From contig CBFHAI010000004.1 in NCBI GenBank assembly GCA_965653565.1, positions 74,529 to 138,528 on the forward strand: 64,000 nucleotides of DNA. The letters run 5' to 3'. The stretch's first letter is position 1. Each line of letters begins with the position of its first letter. The notes under the pieces were generated by a model that was not told the DNA's origin, ran no database searches, and saw only the letters and a list, made by a program, of their open reading frames with translations. The position numbers were made by a program, and so were the translations under genes. Source of the DNA: JALCLA01 sp965653565. GTDB lineage: Bacteria > Pseudomonadota > Gammaproteobacteria > Xanthomonadales > Xanthomonadaceae. Below are positions 14,878 through 22,401 of this stretch, one piece after another.

Positions 14878-17138
14878 ATCTGCGCGCCCTTTCACTTTGC
14901 ATCGCGGCATCGTTCTTCGCGACGACCGACGATCTCGATCGCCTCGCGCCCGAGTCCAAGGGCAAATCCGTGCTCGCGCTTAGCACCGGAGCGGATGGAG
15001 CCGCCGAACTGCTGATCTACGGCCCGATTGGCGACTACTTCTGGGATGGCATCAGCGCTCGCGACATCGTCGAGCAGATTGCCGCGGTCACCGCGCCAAC
15101 CATCAATGTGCGAATCAACAGCGACGGCGGCATCGTCTCCGACGGACTGTCGATCTACAACGCCCTCAAACGTCACGCGGCCAAGGTCAACGTCACCGTC
15201 GACGGTATTGCGGCAAGCATTGCCAGCCTGATCGCGATGGCCGGCGACACGGTCGCCATGCATGCCAACACGATGCTCATGGTGCACGCCCCGATGAACG
15301 GGGTTTGGGGCAACGCGGCGGCGCTGCGCCGGCAGGCGGCGGTGCTCGACACGTGGGCCAAGGCAATGCAGGAAAGCTACGTCGCCAAGACGAAAAAGCC
15401 GGCTGAGGTCGAGGCGCTGCTCACCGACGGCGAAGACCACTACTTCACCGCAGCCGAGGCGCTCGCGTTCGGCTTCATCGATCGCATTGCTGACGCCGAG
15501 GCGACGGAGCCGGAAGACGAAAAGTCGCTGGCGGCCGCGCTGCTCTCCTACGTCAACGCCATCGCCAACTCTTCGGCCAGCGTCACATCGACGTTGCGCC
15601 GCCGTATCCAGGCGGCGTGCAAGCCGCCTGCATTTGCCTCGCTGTGCGAGGGCCACCAACGGGCGGTCTATGCCCATCTCGAGGAAAGTCCCATGAAGCA
15701 ACAGTGCCAACTGATTATGGCGAATGCGGCTGGCGCTGCGCCGGCTTCGACGTCCACTCCCGCTGCGCCCACGGCTCCCGCTGCCGCTGCGCCGGTGGCG
15801 CCCGCGCCTAGCGACAGTGGCGAAGCGGTATTCGCCGCGCTCGCCACGCGCAACACATCCATTCGCGCCGTCTTCGCCCCGTTCGCCGACATCAGCGGTG
15901 TGCGCGAGCTCGAGACGACCTGTCTCGCAGATCCGCGCATGACGGTAGAGCAGGCGCAGGCGCGCCTGCTCGCCCGCATGGGCAATGGGGCTGCGCCGCT
16001 GAACGACTCGACCACGCCGCGCGTGGAAGCGGGCCGTGACGAGAGCGATGCTCGCCGCGCCCAGATCGTCAACGGACTGCTCGCCCGTGCCGGCGTGTTG
16101 ACCGGTCCCGACGCGGATCGCGCTCGGCAGGGCAATCCGCACGCGCGTGCCACGCTCATCGACCTGGCTGAGCAATCGCTTGCCCGATCGGGTGTGGCGA
16201 CGCGTCAGCTCGATCGCTCGGAGATCGCTCGTCGTGTGTTGGCGCAGCAAGGCACCAGCGATTTCCCGGTGCTGCTCGAGAACACCCTGCATCGCATTGT
16301 CCTCACGGGCTACGCAGCGGCGGCGTTCACCTGGCAGCGCTTCTGCGCGACGGGAATGCTCAGCGACTTCCGTCCGCACAACCGCTACCACCTGTCGTCG
16401 TTCTCCGACCTGCAGGAAGTCAACGAACACGGCGAGTACGTCAACGGCGTGCTGGGCGACGCGGCCAAGGAAACGATTCAGGGCAAACGTAAGGGCCGCA
16501 TCCTCCAGATCACGCCCGAAGTGCTGATCAATGACGACCTCGGTGCGTTTGCGCGCATCGCGCAGGCGCTCGGACAGGCGGCCGGCCGCACCATCGAGAA
16601 AGACGTGTACGCGCTGTTCGCGCTGAACTCCGGCGCCGGCCCCAAGATGGAAGACGGCAAGGAGCTCTTCCATGCCGATCACGGCAACATCGACACAACC
16701 TCGGCGGCGCCGACGGTCACGTCGATGGATGCCGGCGCGCAGGTCATGCGCCTGCAGAAGGACGTGGGCAACAACGACTATCTCGATCTGCGCCCCGACA
16801 TCTGGCTCGGCCCGGTGACGAAGTCGGGTGCGGCGCGCACCGTCGTCAACTCCGAGTTCGATCCGGACGCCGCGAACAAGCTCCAACGCTTCAACGTGTC
16901 TCGCAACATCGTGCGGGACATCGTCGACTCGCCGCGCCTCTCGGGCAACGCCTGGTACCTCTTCGCGAGCCCCAGCACCGAGCCGGTCATCGAAGTGGCG
17001 TTCCTGGACGGCGTGCAGACCCCGACGCTGGAGCAGGAAACCAACTTCCGCACCGACGGGTTGAGCTGGAAGGTCGTGCACAAGTACGGCGTCGGCGCGG
17101 TGGGTTACCGCGGCGTCGTCAAAAACGCCGGCGCCTAA
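14874..17138 (+). CDS. ClpP-like prohead protease / major capsid fusion protein
   Basis: This 754-residue polyprotein begins with an S14 ClpP-fold protease (residues 30-210): GIAASIAS with nucleophile Ser115, and MVHAP with His138. A linker and a Pro/Ala-rich scaffold-like region (about 275-330) follow. The C-terminal half, from about 440, matches Mu gpT-type major capsid proteins (LLENTLHRIVLTGYAAAAFT, ILQITPEVLINDDLGAFARI, DGKELFHADHGN). Protease-capsid fusions of this kind are known in phages; maturation would release the capsid protein. A strong internal start at 15693 could give a protease-free product. The ATG at 14874 overlaps the portal stop; further upstream in-frame codons lie in the portal gene. 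Confidence 0.92.
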   Translation: MNLRALSLCIAASFFATTDDLDRLAPESKGKSVLALSTGADGAAELLIYGPIGDYFWDGISARDIVEQIAAVTAPTINVRINSDGGIVSDGLSIYNALKRHAAKVNVTVDGIAASIASLIAMAGDTVAMHANTMLMVHAPMNGVWGNAAALRRQAAVLDTWAKAMQESYVAKTKKPAEVEALLTDGEDHYFTAAEALAFGFIDRIADAEATEPEDEKSLAAALLSYVNAIANSSASVTSTLRRRIQAACKPPAFASLCEGHQRAVYAHLEESPMKQQCQLIMANAAGAAPASTSTPAAPTAPAAAAPVAPAPSDSGEAVFAALATRNTSIRAVFAPFADISGVRELETTCLADPRMTVEQAQARLLARMGNGAAPLNDSTTPRVEAGRDESDARRAQIVNGLLARAGVLTGPDADRARQGNPHARATLIDLAEQSLARSGVATRQLDRSEIARRVLAQQGTSDFPVLLENTLHRIVLTGYAAAAFTWQRFCATGMLSDFRPHNRYHLSSFSDLQEVNEHGEYVNGVLGDAAKETIQGKRKGRILQITPEVLINDDLGAFARIAQALGQAAGRTIEKDVYALFALNSGAGPKMEDGKELFHADHGNIDTTSAAPTVTSMDAGAQVMRLQKDVGNNDYLDLRPDIWLGPVTKSGAARTVVNSEFDPDAANKLQRFNVSRNIVRDIVDSPRLSGNAWYLFASPSTEPVIEVAFLDGVQTPTLEQETNFRTDGLSWKVVHKYGVGAVGYRGVVKNAGA
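15681..15695 (+). promoter_or_regulatory. Internal ribosome-binding site and in-frame ATG inside the protease-capsid gene
   Basis: GAGGAAAG (15681-15688) is followed four bases later by ATG at 15693, in frame with the fusion as Met274. Translation from here would yield a 481-residue scaffold-capsid protein lacking the protease. Lambda makes its scaffold Nu3 from an internal start within protease gene C in the same manner. Confidence 0.6.
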
Positions 17139-17151
17139 CGGCCAACTCACC

Positions 17152-17178
17152 GCCGGAGCGTCCTCGCGACGCTCCGGC
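17152..17178 (+). other. 11-bp perfect stem-loop after the capsid gene
   Basis: GCCGGAGCGTC pairs perfectly with GACGCTCCGGC around CTCGC, in the 67-base gap between the capsid and cement genes. No U-tract follows, so it probably stabilises or processes the capsid message, or gives partial attenuation, rather than stopping transcription. Confidence 0.6.
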
Positions 17179-17205
17179 AATTCGAATCGAATCAGGAGAC
17201 GCACC

Positions 17206-17592
17206 GTGGCAAAAAACTACGTGACGGATGGCAAGGTCATCCAGTGGACCAATGGCACCGGCGCCGACGTGGCGTCGGGCCAGGTCGTGAAGGTAGGTGG
17301 CGGCACGCTCGGTGTCGCGCTGCAGGCAATCGCAGACGGCGAAACGGGCAGTACCGCGATCGAGGGCGTGTTCAGCGGCGTGCCGAAGGTAACGGCCGCG
17401 GTCTTCGCGCAGGGCGAGAAGCTCCTGTTCGACGTGTCGGCCGACAGCGGCGTGGGCGCGTTCGACGACAGCGCTGCGACGGGCGCCTCTGGCGATGTGA
17501 TGGGCGGTGCAGTCGCTTGGGTGGCGGGAGCGAATCTCGAAACCACCTGCACGATCAAGCTCACGCCGGGCAACTCGACGGTCACCGCATAG
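17206..17592 (+). CDS. DUF2190 capsid cement/decoration protein
   Basis: The 128-residue protein (MAKNYVTDGKVIQWTNGTGA onward) is beta-rich and matches DUF2190, whose members sit on capsids as stabilising cement proteins. Typical segments are GADVASGQVVKVGG near 19-32, EGVFSGVPKV near 53 and GEKLLFD near 70. The GTG start at 17206 follows an AGGAG site. A hairpin precedes the gene and a strong terminator follows, so it closes the head operon. Confidence 0.85.
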   Translation: MAKNYVTDGKVIQWTNGTGADVASGQVVKVGGGTLGVALQAIADGETGSTAIEGVFSGVPKVTAAVFAQGEKLLFDVSADSGVGAFDDSAATGASGDVMGGAVAWVAGANLETTCTIKLTPGNSTVTA

Positions 17593-17674
17593 GCGTGAAC
17601 GTCCTTCGTCTCCAGACGCGCGAAACCACAGGGCTGACGTGCCACAGGGTGGAGAGTCGCGCGCGCGTCGGAGC

Positions 17675-17712
17675 CGCGCCGTCGGAGTTCGCTTCGGCGG
17701 CGCGTTTTTTTT
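17675..17712 (+). terminator. Rho-independent terminator with UUCG tetraloop
   Basis: A 13-bp stem (three G-U or weak pairs, ten strong pairs) is closed by GAG-TTCG-CTT and followed by eight thymines (17705-17712). It lies after the cement gene and ends the head module; the next module starts at 17745. Confidence 0.88.
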
Positions 17713-17744
17713 CTGGCTCGCTCCGCAGGCACTGAAGGACCGCG

Positions 17745-18230
17745 ATGCTCCCTCTTCCGATCACTCCGGTCGACGCGCTCGCGCAAATCATCGAGCCGGG
17801 CTTGGCGCTGCTGCCCGCCCTGCTGACCACTCGGGGCTCGAAGACGATGCTGCTGGCGATCGCACTGCAGGAGTCTGGGCTCAAGCACCGACGGCAGATC
17901 ACGGGTCCGGCCCGCGGTCTCTGGCAGTTCGAGCGCATCGCCGTCACGCACGTTCTGCAACACGCCGCCTCCGCAGCGATGGCACTCGACGTTTGCAAAG
18001 CGCGCGGCGTGGTGCCCGAGTCGCGCAGCGTGCATGACGCACTGATGCGTGATGACTTGCTGGCGTGCGCATTCGCACGCCTCAATCTGTTCACCGATGC
18101 GCAGCCGCTGCCGTGCGTGGGCGAGATCGCCGCCGCGTGGGCCACGTACAAGCGGGTGTGGAAGCCGGGCAAACCGCACCTCAACCGCTGGCAAGACAAC
18201 TATCCCCTTGCCGTGGAAGCCGTCGCGTGA
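17745..18230 (+). CDS. Lysozyme-like/lytic transglycosylase, candidate endolysin
   Basis: The 161-residue protein has an SLT/goose-lysozyme-like core: LLAIALQESGLKHRR with probable catalytic Glu43, then GPARGLWQFE near 54-63. It would cleave the glycan strand of peptidoglycan at lysis. There is no signal peptide, so export would depend on a holin. AAGGA precedes the ATG. The following gene, with a membrane segment and coiled coil, starts in its stop (GTGA). The fold is inferred from the motif pair. Confidence 0.75.
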   Translation: MLPLPITPVDALAQIIEPGLALLPALLTTRGSKTMLLAIALQESGLKHRRQITGPARGLWQFERIAVTHVLQHAASAAMALDVCKARGVVPESRSVHDALMRDDLLACAFARLNLFTDAQPLPCVGEIAAAWATYKRVWKPGKPHLNRWQDNYPLAVEAVA

Positions 18231-18595
18231 GCGATCCGACGCAAGAGCCATCGCACTGGCAGGCCGTCGGGTCGTTGCTCGGCATGCTGGTGACCGGGTT
18301 CATCGCCTATGTGTCGGGCCGATATCGCCGCCCTGCCGCGGCAGCGGCGGAGCTTGCGGGCTTGGCGGCCGATGAGATCAAAAGCCGCGCGGAGTCCGTG
18401 CTCTATCAGCAGCTGATCGACCGAATGGAGTCGCTCGAGGAAGCGCACCGCAAGCTCGAACACGAGCTCGATGCCGAACGCCGTCTTCGCCGCGGGTTGG
18501 AAGACCACGTTGGCTTGCTGGAAACCCTGATGCGTGCGGCGGGGTTGAACCCCCCCGCCTTTCATGTGTTCAACGGAGCGGCCGATGACCGCTGA
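18227..18595 (+). CDS. Membrane-anchored coiled-coil protein, holin or inner-spanin-like
   Basis: From the GTG at 18227 the 122-residue product has one N-terminal membrane segment (AVGSLLGMLVTGFIAYVSG, residues 13-31), a basic stop (RYRRP), then a long coiled coil (about 50-105: QLIDRMESLEEAHRKLEHEL and on). One N-terminal anchor plus a periplasmic or cytoplasmic coiled coil fits an i-spanin (Rz-like) or a small holin-associated protein. The start is set by the GTGA overlap with the endolysin stop. The exact lysis role is inferred from position. Confidence 0.6.
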   Translation: MSDPTQEPSHWQAVGSLLGMLVTGFIAYVSGRYRRPAAAAAELAGLAADEIKSRAESVLYQQLIDRMESLEEAHRKLEHELDAERRLRRGLEDHVGLLETLMRAAGLNPPAFHVFNGAADDR

Positions 18596-18875
18596 CGCCC
18601 GTCGCACTCTGTGCATGCGCGTGGTGTGCGCGCTGCTCGTTGCCCTGGCGTGCGCCGTGGGCGGCCAGGGCGTGGTTGCGAACCCGCCGCTGATCGTCCG
18701 CTACGAATCCGAAGCCTCGATTCGCACACCGGGCGGCCACAGAATCGTGCAGCCCGCAGGGGCCGAGGTCGACGCATGCGCGCAAGGCAACATCGTTGCG
18801 CGCCTCGATCTCGCAACTCGGACGTTGCACGTCCTGAAGCCGTGCATCAACGTTTTTCAGAACGGGTTCGAGTAG
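18585..18875 (+). CDS. Small secreted protein, 96 aa, with signal peptide
   Basis: ATG 18585, preceded by GGAG, gives a signal sequence (RVVCALLVALACAVGGQG with likely cleavage before NPPLIV) and a mature domain of about 65 residues with two cysteines (DACAQGN and KPCINVF) that may form a disulfide. It overlaps the end of the previous gene. The family is not recognised; a periplasmic role in lysis or virion entry is possible. Confidence 0.6.
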   Translation: MTADARRTLCMRVVCALLVALACAVGGQGVVANPPLIVRYESEASIRTPGGHRIVQPAGAEVDACAQGNIVARLDLATRTLHVLKPCINVFQNGFE

Positions 18876-18877
18876 TC

Positions 18878-19225
18878 ATGTCCCGCGCAAAGATCGTCAA
18901 CGCCCAGGACGGAAGCTTCTACGCAATTCGCGTCAGCTGCCCGGGGTGCCGCTGGGCGGACGGCGAGCCGATGGCGCACACGCTTGAGACCGAATGGATG
19001 CCGCCTGGCGCAACACGCACCGCGCACGCACGTCCTGATCGGTGGGGCTTCAATGGCGATTTCGAGCGGCCGACGTTCTCGCCTTCGCTTCTGCGCCGCT
19101 CTGGTCGGCCGGGCGGCGAGCATGTGTGCCACAGCTTCATTCGAAACGGCCGCATCGAGTTCCTGGCCGACTGCACGCATGCGCTCGCCGGGCAGACGGT
19201 GGACCTGCCGGAGATCTGCGAATGA
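18878..19225 (+). CDS. DUF6527 family phage protein
   Basis: The 115-residue product has the conserved layout of this small phage family: VSCPGCRWADG near 20-31, RWGFNGDFERPTFSPSLL near 53-70, HVCHSFIRNGRIEFLADCTH near 80-99 and LAGQTVDLPE near 101-110. Family members are often misnamed ammonia monooxygenase; the function is unknown. Cysteine and histidine residues in the motifs suggest a bound metal. It sits among lysis-type genes and its stop overlaps the next start (ATGA). Confidence 0.75.
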   Translation: MSRAKIVNAQDGSFYAIRVSCPGCRWADGEPMAHTLETEWMPPGATRTAHARPDRWGFNGDFERPTFSPSLLRRSGRPGGEHVCHSFIRNGRIEFLADCTHALAGQTVDLPEICE

Positions 19226-19803
19226 ACGATCAGCAGATCAAGACGGCGCACGTTTTTGGCATGGGCTTCACACAGACGCTCGGCGGCGGCAGCGGGCAGA
19301 TCGCGTTGTGGAAGAAGGCTCGCATCTACAGTTCGGCGGAGCATGTGATTTTGCCGCCGGCGCCGTGGCGCACTGATCCGAAAGACATTGCCGCGCTGCT
19401 CGCGAAGCTCGAGCCACAGCGCATCTATGGCTACTTCTATTCGTGGGGCGCCGGCTGGTTCGGCCGACGACTCATGCGCGCGCTGGACGACCTTGGTCTC
19501 GATTTCCAGACCGTCGTGCTGTGCGATCCGGTCGCGCGCTCGAACCTCTTTCCAGACTGGCTGCCGCTCAACCTGACCAGCCTGTTCTCGTTCCACCGCA
19601 TCGTGATCCCGCCGAATGTTCGGCAGGTGCATCGGCTCTACCAGCGAGTCGACAGGCCGTGCGGACACCGCCTGCGCATCGTCGACGCGGCGCGTACCGC
19701 CGTGCTCAGCGATCGCGAGTTGCCGGTGTGCCACGCCCGCATGGAAGACCACGACGATTACCACACGCTGGTGCTTTCCACCATAAATGAGGCCACTCGA
19801 TGA
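19222..19803 (+). CDS. Putative alpha/beta-hydrolase-like protein
   Basis: The 193-residue protein shows a strand then turn motif IYGYFYSWGAGWFGRRLMRA (about 72-91) that looks like a nucleophile elbow (Tyr-Ser-Trp-Gly). Downstream are VVLCDPVA (near 103, candidate Asp) and EDHDDYHTLV near the C-terminus (candidate His). The order Ser, Asp, His and the spacing fit a compact lipase/esterase, though the strict GxSxG glycine at -2 is Phe. No signal peptide. In a lysis cassette it might act on lipids or cell-wall esters. This is an inference from motif order only. Confidence 0.5.
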   Translation: MNDQQIKTAHVFGMGFTQTLGGGSGQIALWKKARIYSSAEHVILPPAPWRTDPKDIAALLAKLEPQRIYGYFYSWGAGWFGRRLMRALDDLGLDFQTVVLCDPVARSNLFPDWLPLNLTSLFSFHRIVIPPNVRQVHRLYQRVDRPCGHRLRIVDAARTAVLSDRELPVCHARMEDHDDYHTLVLSTINEATR

Positions 19804-20111
19804 AAACCACGTCCTTGCTGCTCTCCCTCGCATTCGCCCTCATAGCCGCAACGCTCAGCGGTTGCGGCTACACGAGCTACCACGTCAAGCGCGACGACGG
19901 CACCGAACTGCGCGTGCTGTCCACGCGCGAGTTCCCGGATGGAGTGCTCGTCGAGTACGAAAGCGCAGAGGGCGCGAAACTGAAGGTCGATGCCGGCAGC
20001 GTCAAGTCGCACGAATCAAGCGCGTCCGACGCGTTGGTGCAGGCTCTTCTGCGAGGCCTGCAGCCGCTGGCGCCAATGCCGGTGCCCGCGGATGCGGACG
20101 ACCGGCAGTAG
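19800..20111 (+). CDS. Small lipoprotein, possible outer spanin
   Basis: The 103-residue product has a lipoprotein signal (MKTTSLLLSLAFALIAATLS then LSGC lipobox, Cys near 23). The mature part is short and beta-then-helical (SYHVKRDDGTELRVLSTREF onward). Small lipoproteins in phage lysis cassettes are commonly o-spanins, but this one is not nested in the membrane-anchored gene and has few prolines, so the assignment is tentative. It overlaps the previous gene by ATGA. Confidence 0.6.
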   Translation: MKTTSLLLSLAFALIAATLSGCGYTSYHVKRDDGTELRVLSTREFPDGVLVEYESAEGAKLKVDAGSVKSHESSASDALVQALLRGLQPLAPMPVPADADDRQ

Positions 20112-20113
20112 TC

Positions 20114-20440
20114 GTGGATCTCGACTTCGTCCAGGCGTTCGACTCCGACGCCCATGCCACGTTCTCCGAGGGCGGCATGGGTGCGGCAAGTGGAAGCTAC
20201 CTGCCCGCGGGTGCCAGCGAGCCGCTCGCCGAACCGGTTCGCGCCTACGTCGAGCACGCTGCCGGAGCGCTCGGTGACTTCCGCCAGGTGCAGATCGATC
20301 AGGTGACAGTGCGGTATTTGCTGGCCGACTGCGCGCCGGGCGCAGGCGACCGATTCACGGTCGGCGCCGAGACCTGGGAGAACATCGACCAGATCGAGAA
20401 CGATGGTTCGCTCGCAAGCTGGGCGGTGCGCCGTGTTTGA
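20114..20440 (+). CDS. Head-tail joining / tail completion protein (gpFII-like)
   Basis: From the GTG at 20114, two bases after the lipoprotein stop, the 108-residue protein begins MDLDFVQAFDSDAHATFSEG and ends GDRFTVGAETWENIDQIENDGSLASW-type sequence. This resembles the beta-rich lambda gpFII and related connector proteins that close the head before tail docking. Position right before the tail terminator and tube genes supports this. The homology is inferred from pattern and order. Confidence 0.6.
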   Translation: MDLDFVQAFDSDAHATFSEGGMGAASGSYLPAGASEPLAEPVRAYVEHAAGALGDFRQVQIDQVTVRYLLADCAPGAGDRFTVGAETWENIDQIENDGSLASWAVRRV

Positions 20441-20903
20441 GCCGCTGAGTGAGCAGGTGCTGCAGTGGATCGTCGATGGCCTTGGCGTGATTCAGAAGGC
20501 GAACGGCTATCACACCGATATCGGGCTCGGTCTCATCACCACCGAGCCGACACAGATGCCGGAGTCGGCGATCGCACACGTCGTCGTGACAGAAACCGAG
20601 ATCACGAGGAATTCCGAGTCAAGCGGAAACCGCACGCTTGCCTCGGATATGGCCATCGTTATCGAGTTCATCGTGCCGCGTGTCGACAGTTGGCCGACAC
20701 GATTGGCGCGTCGCGGGCGTGACGACATCACGCGCGTCATGCATCGGCCGCTGAGGACGGCGCCCAAAGGCTTGCGCAGTCTGGTGCTTGAAGGAACGGC
20801 CCGCCTTATCACCGACGACGAGCGCCGCTCGAGCTATGTCGTCGCTCAGGTCACCGCGCGGGCGGGACTGAGCGAATCGTTCTTGCCCGCAACGACCCCG
20901 TAG
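20433..20903 (+). CDS. Tail terminator-like protein
   Basis: I place the start at the GTG at 20433 (MFEPLSEQVLQWIVDGLGVI), overlapping the previous gene by eight bases; an ATG at 20403 is an alternative. The 156-residue product has alternating helix and strand segments including SAIAHVVVTETEI and DMAIVIEFIVPR, like gpU/gpZ-type tail terminators that cap the tube. It directly precedes the tail tube gene, the standard location. Confidence 0.6.
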   Translation: MFEPLSEQVLQWIVDGLGVIQKANGYHTDIGLGLITTEPTQMPESAIAHVVVTETEITRNSESSGNRTLASDMAIVIEFIVPRVDSWPTRLARRGRDDITRVMHRPLRTAPKGLRSLVLEGTARLITDDERRSSYVVAQVTARAGLSESFLPATTP

Positions 20904-20913
20904 GAGAGACACC

Positions 20914-21720
20914 ATGGCAACCCCCCGAGTACGACAGCTAGCCGGCGACATCCGGCTCTGGCTCAAGAACGACGACACGACGCTGACCCCAGTCATCCCC
21001 GAGGCGTCCGATCCGGACAAGAACCAACCGATCGAATCCAACGCCGCGATCTTTAGTTACGAAGCCGGCGAGGAAGTCAATGTCGTCTCCAAGCGCCGCG
21101 GTTCGCGCTACAACCAGCCGATTCACAACGAAACCCAGCCCGGTACGACGTCGATCTCGATCACCTTGCTGGAAATTCCGCCGCTGATCCTGGCCCGCGC
21201 GCTATACGGTGAAGCGGCGATCAGCTCGGTCGCAGCCGGAGCTGCGGCTGACGCGGCGTTCACAGCGGTCAACATCGGCGTGCCGATCCAGTTGCCGCAC
21301 CGCATGGTGAAGGCCTCGCCGGCGATTGTGGTCAAGAAGGGCGCGGCTACGCTCGTGCTCAACACCGACTACACGGTCAGCGCCGACAATCTTCGTCGTG
21401 GCCAGATCATGCCGGTTGCGGGTGGCGCGATTGCCAAGGGCGATGCGCTGACCGCGACGTACGACTACGACGCGTACGACCAGGTGGCGATCGAGGGTGG
21501 CGCCGTGCCGACCAAGTCTTTCTACGTCACGGGCGACATGGAAGACCGCAACTCGGAAGCGGACGGCGAACTGCGGGTTCCAGAAGCGCGCCTCACTGTC
21601 GACGGTGAAGTCGACTGGCTGTCGAGCGAGCCGCTCCAGGTGACCTTGGCCGGCCCTTGCATCGTCGCTGACGGCGAGGATGCGCCGTACACCTTCGTCG
21701 AGTACGAAGCGGCGGCGTGA
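20914..21720 (+). CDS. Major tail tube protein
   Basis: A GGAGAGACACC leader precedes the ATG. The 268-residue protein is beta-rich, begins with a short charged helix (RQLAGDIRLWLKNDD) and has repeated strand segments (VVKKGAATLVLNTDYTVSAD). Its second part contains YVTGDMEDRNSEADGELRVP and a C-terminal PYTFVEYE strand. Length, position and the following stem-loop (as after the capsid gene) fit a highly expressed tube protein. No direct family signature was checked. Confidence 0.75.
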   Translation: MATPRVRQLAGDIRLWLKNDDTTLTPVIPEASDPDKNQPIESNAAIFSYEAGEEVNVVSKRRGSRYNQPIHNETQPGTTSISITLLEIPPLILARALYGEAAISSVAAGAAADAAFTAVNIGVPIQLPHRMVKASPAIVVKKGAATLVLNTDYTVSADNLRRGQIMPVAGGAIAKGDALTATYDYDAYDQVAIEGGAVPTKSFYVTGDMEDRNSEADGELRVPEARLTVDGEVDWLSSEPLQVTLAGPCIVADGEDAPYTFVEYEAAA

Positions 21721-21727
21721 CCCGAAT

Positions 21728-21753
21728 GCCGCGGGTGCTCCAGCACCCGCGGC
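21728..21753 (+). other. 12-bp perfect stem-loop after the tail tube gene
   Basis: GCCGCGGGTGCT pairs perfectly with AGCACCCGCGGC around a two-base turn, in the 42-base gap between the tail tube gene and the next gene. There is no U-tract. It parallels the hairpin behind the capsid gene and may stabilise this abundant message. Confidence 0.62.
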
Positions 21754-21762
21754 GCCTTCCGC

Positions 21763-22401
21763 ATGGCACGCCTTCCCAATCGCAAGCAGCAGGCCTTGAA
21801 GTTCTTCACCAACGGCAAGGCCGCGCAGAACGCCTACGGTCTGTTCGACCAGGTGGGAGAGATCGTGCGCCGCACCGATCGTGCAGCGCAGCGCGCACGC
21901 GCGAGCACCGCGCGTCGCGTGCAGCCGATTGCGCGGGAAGAAGTGTTGAAGATGTTCAACCTCAAGCCGGGCCAGATCTCCGGGAAGTTCCGCACCGTTA
22001 CCACGGGCGACACCGTCCGGCTGATGGCGAGCCAACGCCGGTTGCCCCTGATCGCTTTCGGCGGGAACTGGAAGGGCCCGGTGGCCGATGGCGCCACCGC
22101 CGAAATCGTACGCGGTAAGCGTGAAACCTTTGACAGCGGCTTTATCGCCGAGGTGAAGGGATTGCGCTCGATCCGCGTGCGCGAGCGGCGCGGAAGCAAA
22201 CGCGCGCTACGTGGGCCACTCAAGATGCTACGTGGCCCATCACCTCGGGACATGGTAACCGGCCGCCGCACAGACGCCGAGCACGGCACTCCGCTCGGAA
22301 GCTACGGCACGGCTCCCGCCGAGAAGATTCTCGCGCGCCTGGTGGCCTACCACATCGATGAACTTCGGCGCCTATTCGCCGTGGAGGCCAAGCGTGGCTG
22401 A
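21763..22401 (+). CDS. Minor tail protein, gpZ-like
   Basis: The 212-residue basic protein (MARLPNRKQQALKFFTNGKA onward) has a helical N-terminus with TARRVQPIAREEVLKMFNLK, a central strand region (LPLIAFGGNWKG) and a C-terminal helix DELRRLFA, matching the general layout of prophage minor tail protein Z (gpZ family). gpZ acts in tail completion. It lies between tube and tape measure, where many siphophages have frameshifted chaperones instead. Confidence 0.6.
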   Translation: MARLPNRKQQALKFFTNGKAAQNAYGLFDQVGEIVRRTDRAAQRARASTARRVQPIAREEVLKMFNLKPGQISGKFRTVTTGDTVRLMASQRRLPLIAFGGNWKGPVADGATAEIVRGKRETFDSGFIAEVKGLRSIRVRERRGSKRALRGPLKMLRGPSPRDMVTGRRTDAEHGTPLGSYGTAPAEKILARLVAYHIDELRRLFAVEAKRG

